Source of the DNA: Rhytidiadelphus loreus
Lineage: Eukaryota; Streptophyta; Bryopsida; Hypnales; Hylocomiaceae
Direction of reading: 5' to 3'
Assembly: GCA_947034895.1 (NCBI GenBank)
Contig: OX344763.1
Location: forward strand, 75,411,093 to 75,475,092
DNA length: 64,000 nt
Translations under genes and position numbers: made by a program
Notes under the pieces: model-generated
What the model saw: only the letters and a program-made list of their open reading frames with translations
Told to the model about the DNA's origin: nothing
The model's database searches: none
Shown: one piece after another, positions 57,020-64,000 of the stretch
Layout: every line of letters starts with the position of its first letter
Numbering within the stretch: the first letter of the stretch is position 1

Positions 57020-58660
57020 CTACAACACGGAGTCCCGAAAAACTAATTCTGGAGGCTTCATATTCCAGGGTGGAAGCATGAGTGAAGCTACCACCTCAGA
57101 GCATGTGAGTCTCGTCTGTAAGTCAAGATCCATAAGCGCACGTAACTTCATTGTAAAGAACTTTCCCGACTCAGGGTTTTTGAATAGTTCCCTGTCATAT
57201 TCACCCATATAACCAATTTTCATGTTCCAAATCAATTTACCAATAGAAAACGAATCAGACTTAACCATATACTTGTGCCTGGCTTGCATCTTGTCAAGGC
57301 TCGTTTCTGAACCCTTTGGCCCAAACACATAGAACAACTCTGGAGCCACCCACCATCTGCCTTTCAACATGTCATCCCTCTCTTTCGTGGTTTTGTATCC
57401 AAAATGTGAGGGAGCTCCCTCTTGTATACGACTGGCAATTCCCCAATCACAAATCCCAATGTTTATAACATCATCTGAGTACGGCGGATAATGGATTAAT
57501 ATGTTGTTGGGAGACAAATCGTTGTGTAGAACACCTTCATTGTGTACAAGACTTGTCACATAAACAAGGGCCCATGCTAACTTCGCCTTGTGCCTTCGAA
57601 AGAGGCTAATTTGCTTCACCTGCTCTTGTTGAAATTCCTTCACCAACTTGATTTCGTGCCAATTGGCATGTGGCACGACCTTCTCATTCAAGCGAACAAG
57701 TTTGTTCAAATTACCACCATTCCACCACAATGTGTAGGCCTCCATTGTATTGGCGTGGATAGCCACAAATTTAACAATGGCTGGGTGATTTAAAGGACAC
57801 ACCAAGGCCTCAATGGATCGTTCATATCTCGCATCACGCGTGTTTGTTTGCTTTGACACCTTCCCCGCAAAATGTACATGCTTGGATATTGTAGACATGC
57901 CATCAATGTATACCTTACGCACCTTTCCATACCCCCCTTGTTGGTCATATCCACTAAGCGGAACCACTTTTGCACTAGAATTGATCCACATGAGAGACGA
58001 TCCACTGTTTTGAGAAAGAGCAGCCGTCAATGTGTCCAACTGCCACCCCATCGCCCTAGATACAGTCTTCGATAGTCTAGACGCCGCTTTCTGCCACCAT
58101 GCCATTTTTGCGTGGAATTCGATGGTCTCCTTATTTTCACACCCAAGGACTATAGGTCGGTGCTCTACAATGATTTTTTTGGTATTGAAAATGATTTCCA
58201 TGAGCACGTTCTCCATCCACTTCTCATAGTTGCCAAAGTACGTTTCATCCACGTCAGCATATTTCGGGGATTCTTTGCACTTTTTTAGAATAAAAGTGCT
58301 CAAATCTCTCTTCAACTTAATGATGCCTGATTCTTTATGCCTCAAGTATGTAGACTCTAGGAATTCCACAGTGCGTCCCTCGTACCATTCGAAACACACT
58401 CGCTGTGCAAATATTGAATAATCACGTGGAGGATAAGTTGGGTCCTTATCATGTGCCGTCTTTGACTTCTTCGACTTTGATGATGACTCTCCACCCGTTG
58501 ACTCGCATGAGTCAATAGTCACTTGGAACTCCGCGGGATTGTCAAGGTCGGTGCCCCTTATATATTTCCTTGTAGCATTCTCCCATTCCCGGGGGTCATC
58601 GTGGTTAATATCCCATAGAGACGGACGCATTGTACTACTCCCTTCTCCTGGATTAGACAT
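57020..58660 (-). CDS. Protein kinase-like protein, intact single-exon gene
   Basis: 546 residues from ATG 58660. Residues 1-230 are a family-specific N-terminal region (AHDKD, YPPRDYS, LESTYLR), also present at 1-470. Residues 240-530 have the protein kinase pattern: GGYGKV loop at 242-247, Lys267 in FAGKV, Glu in RYERSIEAL, catalytic HNDLSPNNIL (His379, Asp381, Asn386), DWG at 405-407 in place of DFG, and APE at 439-441. HND and DWG are departures from HRD and DFG, but the catalytic Lys, Asp, Asn and Asp positions are kept, so activity is possible. No signal peptide or membrane segment. The array and box upstream (58761-58970) are of the shared type. Flanked on both sides by repeat modules in opposite orientations. 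Confidence 0.85.
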   Translation of the reverse strand: MSNPGEGSSTMRPSLWDINHDDPREWENATRKYIRGTDLDNPAEFQVTIDSCESTGGESSSKSKKSKTAHDKDPTYPPRDYSIFAQRVCFEWYEGRTVEFLESTYLRHKESGIIKLKRDLSTFILKKCKESPKYADVDETYFGNYEKWMENVLMEIIFNTKKIIVEHRPIVLGCENKETIEFHAKMAWWQKAASRLSKTVSRAMGWQLDTLTAALSQNSGSSLMWINSSAKVVPLSGYDQQGGYGKVRKVYIDGMSTISKHVHFAGKVSKQTNTRDARYERSIEALVCPLNHPAIVKFVAIHANTMEAYTLWWNGGNLNKLVRLNEKVVPHANWHEIKLVKEFQQEQVKQISLFRRHKAKLAWALVYVTSLVHNEGVLHNDLSPNNILIHYPPYSDDVINIGICDWGIASRIQEGAPSHFGYKTTKERDDMLKGRWWVAPELFYVFGPKGSETSLDKMQARHKYMVKSDSFSIGKLIWNMKIGYMGEYDRELFKNPESGKFFTMKLRALMDLDLQTRLTCSEVVASLMLPPWNMKPPELVFRDSVL

Positions 58661-58760
58661 AGCTCTTCCTTCACAAAGTTACCTACAATCGATCAATAAA
58701 TAGAGTCGTGGAAAAAAAGGGCAACAAGTCCACCCCCCAATCACCGCCTTGGCCCACAAG

Positions 58761-58790
58761 CTCACATTCAGCCACTACAAGGTGGATGAA
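58761..58790 (-). promoter_or_regulatory. Shared 5' box upstream of kinase-like gene
   Basis: Minus strand TTCATCCACCTTGTAGTGGC then TGAATGTGAG, 100 bp before the ATG. A TATTTA stretch lies between it and the gene (about 58698). Confidence 0.6.
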
Positions 58791-58814
58791 AGCCGTAGCA
58801 CAGGACCAAGACTG

Positions 58815-59215
58815 GCGAATGCGGGTGGGGCGACCGCTTAAGTACCCGCGGTCGCCATAGGGGCACGTGTGGGTGACAGGGCGCGTGCGGGTAAGGGCGA
58901 CCGCGGGTACCAAAGCGGTCCTGAAACCTGAACCCGAGGTCGCCCCCTACACCCGAGGTCACCTTGGAACTTGGGACTTCCAGCTTTTTTGGTGCTGGGG
59001 CGACCTCGACTGGGGCGACTTCGGGTGGGGCGACCGCGGGTCCAGAAGTCGTGGAAAATTCACGCATTTGTAATCCTCTTTGGGGGATTGGGCGACTTCG
59101 GGTGGGGCGACTTCGGGTGGGGCGACTTCGGGTAGGGCGACTTCGGGTGGGGCTATGGAGCCGTGGGGCGACTGGGAGACTATTTTGTGTTGGGCGACTT
59201 CGGGTATTTTGAAGC
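58815..59215 (+). repeat. GC motif arrays (gene-proximal, then module-associated)
   Basis: 58815-58970 has mixed orientation, mostly ACCCGCGGTCGCC toward the gene. 58995-59215 is regular GGGGCGACTTCGGGT, about nine copies, and leads into SINE-like copy 3. Confidence 0.88.
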
Positions 59216-59545
59216 CAATAGAATCAAAGAAAAAAAGGAATAAAAATGGGATGGACAAGGAGTGGTGCATCAAAGGTGATTCCCGATGTGACCAACAGGA
59301 AGGTGAAGTAGTGGAAGGGATTCTCACACAAGGGTCAACTTCTTTGAACTCAAGTAGAGTCTGGGAGGTCTGCGGTTCGATTCCCAACTCCGTGTGCATG
59401 ATGTAGGAGGTTATAGTTGGGTCTTACGGGTTTGGTCAAGGGGCACTTTGAATTTCGCACTGAGATGAAAAACATTTCAGTGCGAAATTCGAAGTGCCCC
59501 TTGGCTCAATCCTCGAAGCACGTCGCGTGGCCTATACCGAGGTCT
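59216..59545 (+). mobile_element. SINE-like unit with terminal hairpin, copy 3
   Basis: B box GGTTCGATTCC at 59374-59384. Hairpin arms 59437-59463 and 59477-59503 (27 bp, one mismatch), loop GATGAAAAACATT-like. Orientation opposite to copies 1 and 2. Confidence 0.55.
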
Positions 59546-61435
59546 TCACGGGATTTTTTGAAACTTTAAAGTATCTAATTCGTAATGATATAGAGTATTT
59601 TAGAATTCAATTGTGCTAAATCTTTATTTAATTAGAATTGTTCGTCATTAGGGACAATGACAAATAAATACTTGTGAATGAAATTTGATTTTACAATACG
59701 GGGTGTTTGCTTTATCTATGTAGGGTCAAAAGATAAGTTTAACTTAACAATTAGAGTGCATTATTTACTAATGAACCCCTAAGAGCCTATGCCTTTCCAA
59801 GTGTAAGGTAGGAGGCTCAGAAATGGTGCATCTAAGGGCTGGTCTGCCTTTTTCGTGTATTTCTTTGGACGGGAATATTTTTAGCTCATTTTTCAGACAA
59901 AGAGAAATTGATGAGGAATCTAACCCAAGTGGTTTCATATTTTTCCAAAGATTTTTGAATTACTTATGAATTTTCAAACGAGTTGGGTCATAGGTCCTTA
60001 TTTGTGACCCTAGATCTTTCATGAATGGTTCACTTGCAATTCTAAATAAAAATGGAGAAAACACAGAGAATGATTGGCTCTTCCAATTAATAATGTTTTC
60101 TTCCTTGGTTCATTCAATGAATGTATTGGTCAATTTCAGAACTTTAGATGCACCATTCCACAACCATTTATAGGAGCCATTCTTAATGCCCGCACTCTTT
60201 CACAACCTCCTACCTTAGTTTTTATGTTCTGAAAAGAGCATGGACTTGTAGTTATTCCCATTGAAGCAAGTTTCCTATTTATTTTTTAATCTAAACGTAT
60301 GAATGTTTAAACAACTTGCTTGTTAGTATGTACATTCATTTTGAGTGCAAAATTGCGGAAGAGTTTTAAGATTATAACAAGAGAAATGTACATTCTTCAC
60401 TTTGAGTGTATTACCCCTCTCCACAACAATTTTAAAGTTTGCAGAAAAAAAGTTTCTTGGGATTGGAGGAAAAATGAAGAAGTATACAGAAATTGATTCT
60501 ATAATTCAAGATGTTGGCTTCTTGTTCAAGTGAACCCCTAAGTGACCCCGAGGACAGGATGGGTCCTCAACCAATTTCCTAAGTTAAACAAAACCTTACC
60601 AAATTACTATATGTAGTAATTCATATTTTTGGAAAATTCTTTTTGAAGTTTAGTTTTAGCTTCAAAAATCTGATTTTGAAAATGATTGATTATGATTTTT
60701 CTATTTAAGATTTTGTGCATGGGTGTACACTTGCAATCTTGACTTTTTGTAGTGTTGAGGGCTCTTAGGAATGAGCCTCAAACACACTAAATCTTTGAGA
60801 AAATATCACATTACAAATGAAATTTAAAAAAATGATAAAGTAGATTTTGAGAAGTTATAAATTGATTGGGTTTATGCACCTTAGGCCCTTTAAGCTCATA
60901 TTTTTCGGGTGACGAACATTTTAGATTTCACATTTGAAAAGAGGATTGAAATACTTCAAATCACTTTCACAGATTTAACACCCTCATGATAAAACATTAT
61001 AATCTTTCAATAAATTAGAGGTATTGTTGTGTTTTCTTTTCTAATGTGATCTCTAATACGTCTAGTTTGAATTTACACGGTTACAATTCAAAAAGAATGG
61101 ATAGAACGTATCAAAATGTTGGATTTTTGTTCAATTTAGAGCAAATTCTAGAAGCTTAGCAAATTCCAGGGTCATTTTGGGGTTCAAGCAAATTCATAAA
61201 CCATCCTAAAATGCGTTGGGCATTTGAGGGTTTAGGTTTGCATTTATGGTTCTAGTTTGCGAGGGCTTTGTAGGGTTTTTGGTTCATCATTGTAGGGCTT
61301 GAGGATATTGAAGCCTTGTTAGGGACCATTTAATAAAATGATCATGTGATATAATTGTAAGCTATCTAGAGATTATTCTATGATCTCACCTACCATGACT
61401 GCAGTCTTCTGTAAGTCACTCTTTCAAATACCAAT
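59546..61435. repeat. Repeat modules A2, A and C (inverted relative to left side)
   Basis: 59560-59800 A2; 59810-60240 A-like, in the same orientation as 52620 (unexpected in a simple inverted block); 60240-61100 mostly unassigned AT-rich; 61150-61430 C. No gene. Confidence 0.65.
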
Positions 61436-61780
61436 GTAGGGGCGACCGCGGGTCTAGAAAAGGGGGAAACTAAGGACTTCTTTCTGCGGTGCTGGGGCGA
61501 CCTCGGGTGGGGCGACTGCGGGTAGGGCGACTTCAGGTAGGGCGACCGCGGGTCCAGAGAGGAGGTGAGGCGACCGCGGGTCCAGAAAAGGGGGAAACTA
61601 GGGACTTCTTTTTGCGGTGCTGGGGCGACCTCGGGTGGGGCGACTTCGGGTAGGGCGGCCGCGGGTCCAGAGAGGAGGGAAGAACTCACGCATTTTTGCT
61701 TCCCTCTTTTCTGGGACTTGGGCGACCGCGGGTAGGGCGACTTCGGGTGGGGCGACTTCGGGTCCAAACGTTGAGACTAT
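61436..61780 (+). repeat. GC motif array with larger tandem unit
   Basis: GGGGCGACCGCGGGTCTAGA.. with GGACTTCTTTCTGCGGTGCT-type spacers, the inverse of the unit at 54060 and 55415. Confidence 0.9.
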
Positions 61781-61799
61781 TTCGTGTTGGGCAGCTGAT

Positions 61800-62160
61800 G
61801 GTATTTTGAAGCCCAATAGAATCAAAGAAAAAAAAGAATAAAGATGGGATGGACAAGGAGTGGTGCATCAAAGGTGATTCCCGATGTGACCAACGGGAAG
61901 GTGAAGTAGTGGAAGGGATTCTCACACAAGGGTCAACTTCTTCGAACTCAAGTGGAGTCTGGGAGGTCTACGGTTCGATTCCCAACTCCGTGTGCATGAT
62001 ATAGGAGGTTATGGTTGGGTCTTACAGGTTTGGTCAAGGACCACTTTGAATTGCGCACTGAGATGAAAAACATTTCGGTGCGGAATTCAAAGTGGTCCTT
62101 GGCTCAATCCTCGAAGCACGTCGCGTGGCCTATACCGAGGTCTTCACGGGATTTTTTGAA
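61800..62160 (+). mobile_element. SINE-like unit with terminal hairpin, copy 4
   Basis: B box at 61972-61982. Hairpin arms 62035-62061 and 62075-62101 (27 bp, two mismatches). About 93% like copy 3 outside the stem. Confidence 0.55.
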
Positions 62161-63260
62161 ACTTTAAAGTAACTAATTTGTAATGATATAGAGTATTTTA
62201 GAATTCAATTGTGGTAAATCATTATTTAATTAGATTTGTTCGTCATTATGGAGAATGACGAATAAATACTTTTGAATGAAATTTGATTTTACAAGACGGG
62301 TGTTTGCTTTATCTATGTAGGGTCAAAAGATAAGTTTAACTTAACAATTAGAGTGCATTACTAATAAAGTCCTAAGTGCCTTAAGCCTTTCCCTCTTGTA
62401 TTTTTCCTATGAAAATTGAGCATGGACTTATAGTAATTGCCATTGAAGTAAGTACCCTAAACCCGAAAACCTAACCGTATGAATGTTTAATTAGCTTGTG
62501 TAGTTGTGTATTAGTATGCACGTTTCCTTTGAGTGCAAAATTGGATAAGAGTTGTGAGATGATAACCAAGAAAATTTTCATTTTCTTTATTGATTGTATT
62601 GCTTATAAAAGAAAATTGGGATTGAAGGTGAAATGAAGAACTACAAATTATATTGGCACTCTAAAATGTTCTCTTCCAAAACTTAATATCACTTGAATAG
62701 CTATTAAACTCATTACAGGTTGGGAATATTTTTAATTCTGGTGGCCTACGATTTCACTACCACCTATTCATTGATACATAAATTTTTTTGCTCAGGCAAG
62801 GGTGTGCATTGAAGCATTTGACACTCAAGGAAACACTATCGTAAATATTTTTTTAGTTGGGGAGTTTCTCCAAATCCGACGTCCATTGGATTTTAAAGAA
62901 GGTTCTTTTCTCCATTTGTGTGGATGTGAAAGTAAAGATAAGGTAGAAGACTTTGAAATGGAGCGGGCATTAATAATGGACTCTATAAGTGGCTTTGAAA
63001 TGGACAATCTGTAGTTCATAAATTGACCTCCATAATCATTAAATGATTCGAGAAAAAAAAATTATGAATTGTAAGAGCCAATCCATTATCTTTACTTTCC
63101 CATTTATGTTTAGAAGTTGCAAGTGAACATTTTGCAGAAGACCTAGGGGCATAAATAGGGACCTATGACAGAAGTCCTTTGGAAATTTATAAGTAATTAT
63201 AAAATACTTCCAAAAATATGAAACCACTTGTGTTAGATTCCTCTTTTATTTGTCTTTGCC
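62161..63260. repeat. Repeat modules A2 and A, inverted copy
   Basis: Matches the reverse of 52620-53690 along most of its length. The 62802-63014 ORF is in this repeat and not a supported gene. Confidence 0.8.
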
Positions 63261-63269
63261 TGAAAAATC

Positions 63270-63585
63270 ACCCGAAGTCGCCCAGGGACCCGCACCCGAA
63301 GTCGCCCAGGGACCCGCACCCGAGGTCGCCCAAGGACCCGCACCCGAAGTCGCCTAGGGACCCGCACCTGAAGTCGCCCAGGGACCCGCACCCGAAGTCG
63401 CCCAGGGACCCGCACCCGAAGTCGCCCAGGGACCCGCACCCGAAGTCGCCTAGGGATCCGCACCCGCGGTCGCCTTGTGGACCCGTGGTCGCCTGGGTAC
63501 CCGCAGTCGCCCTTGTTCGGTCGGGGGACCCGCACTCGCCCTACTTGGAGGACCCGCACTCGCCCTCCCGCGACCGCTAGTCCCA
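63270..63585 (+). repeat. GC motif array, 24-bp tandem
   Basis: ACCCGAAGTCGCCCAGGGAC at 24-bp period, about nine copies, then more varied copies (ACCCGCGGTCGCC, ACCCGCACTCGCCC) up to 63570. Same sense as the gene starting at 63922. Confidence 0.93.
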
Positions 63586-63644
63586 GTACAAATGGGGTGG
63601 GGTGGACTTGCGGTCGTCAGTCCCCCTGCTTCTGTGCAAAGGCT

Positions 63645-63680
63645 GTCATCCACCTTGAAGTGGCTGACTGCATGTGCGTG
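63645..63680 (+). promoter_or_regulatory. Shared 5' box
   Basis: GTCATCCACCTTGAAGTGGC then TGACTGCATGTGCGTG, 60 bp after the array and 240 bp before the ATG at 63922. A TATATAGTATATA stretch lies at 63880-63892. Confidence 0.6.
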
Positions 63681-63921
63681 AGGCAGGGATTGGGGAATGA
63701 AGGAATTTCATTCTTCTCATTCCATGCATGTCTAAACCGCAGTGTTTCGTAAACTTGACCCTATCCGCTACGATCTTTGAACCTTGAACATCTACTTCTG
63801 CTTCGATATTTGTAAATGTGTCACACGTATGATTACTAGTTTCACTTAGTTAGAGTAAGTATTTTGGCATTGAGACTTTTATATAGTATATATTGCTTAG
63901 TTATACATACGTTGTTAAAAC

Positions 63922-64000
63922 ATGGAGCGTACGACCTCGCCATCTCCTCCTACCATACCTACTCCATTGACCCCGCAAGAGAAAAAGGCGATGAAGGACA
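63922..64000 (+). CDS. Start of an unknown gene (runs off right edge)
   Basis: ATG followed by 25 more codons: MERTTSPSPPTIPTPLTPQE then KKAMKD, a Pro/Ser/Thr-rich N-terminus. It was chosen because the array-box-gene layout upstream is the same as for the other genes and the frame is open to the window end. Too short to name. Confidence 0.45.
   Translation, partial: MERTTSPSPPTIPTPLTPQEKKAMKD

Noticed and set aside
59240..59400. Functional tRNA gene around GGTTCGATTCC
   Set aside because: No acceptor stem, D arm or anticodon arm can be formed around it; only the B-box consensus is kept.
53771..59406. ORFs containing MDKEWCIKGDSRCDQ
   Set aside because: They coincide with the SINE-like repeat in all copies and cover its B box; no independent support.
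63270..63460. Regular short direct repeats that could be taken for a CRISPR array
   Set aside because: The period is 24 bp with repeats of 14-15 bp and spacers that are nearly identical; no unique spacers, no cas genes, eukaryotic setting.

Overview
The window looks like nuclear DNA from a plant-lineage (streptophyte) eukaryote. The reasons are GT-AG introns in two loci, plant-type telomere repeats (TTTAGGG, at 43281), CACTA and hAT transposons, satellite arrays, low gene density and many decayed genes. Nothing bacterial in layout (operons, Shine-Dalgarno sites) is visible. A charophyte alga, bryophyte or seedless vascular plant would fit; I cannot name the species from sequence alone.

Layout. 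0-1 kb: 5' part of a kinase-like gene (minus). 1.3-6.1 kb: a 217-bp satellite, then an 83-bp GC-rich repeat. 6.1-7.3 kb: a small spliced gene of unknown function. 8.7-10.7 kb: a broken coiled-coil gene. 11.2-16.0 kb: a broken hAT transposon copy. 16.0-17.1 kb: a broken FCP1-type phosphatase gene. 17.1-26.1 kb: four long foldback palindromes, a TCCGGA-rich element with a decayed ORF, and a CACTA-type MITE. 27.4-33.5 kb: a 118-bp satellite split by a 4.1-kb CACTA element. 34.6-41.7 kb: a multi-exon, decayed gene with a ParB-like motif and a DNA-methyltransferase-like C-terminus. 44.3-49.3 kb: a second hAT copy (minus). 50.5-52.1 kb: an intact coiled-coil gene (minus). 52.6-63.3 kb: nested repeat modules (SINE-like unit plus hairpin plus GC array), in opposite orientations around an intact kinase-like gene (57.0-58.7 kb). 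63.9 kb: the start of another gene.

The unifying signal is a 14-15 bp GC-rich motif, ACCCGNNGTCGCCC, present in more than a dozen clusters. Upstream of all eight gene 5' ends I can place (kinase-like x2, coiled-coil x2, hAT x2, the spliced gene and the gene at the right edge) there is a cluster, and its main orientation relative to the gene is the same. In six of these a second element of about 33 bp (core CACCTACCTTGTAGTGGCTG) lies between array and coding region. Unrelated coding sequences therefore share one 5' module, which suggests either a common promoter/UTR repeatedly acquired by genes or a family of gene-carrying mobile elements with subterminal repeats. Only three coding regions look uninterrupted as far as visible: the coiled-coil gene at 50.5 kb, the kinase-like gene at 57.0 kb and the edge fragment at 63.9 kb (the kinase-like fragment at 1-470 is also open in its visible part).
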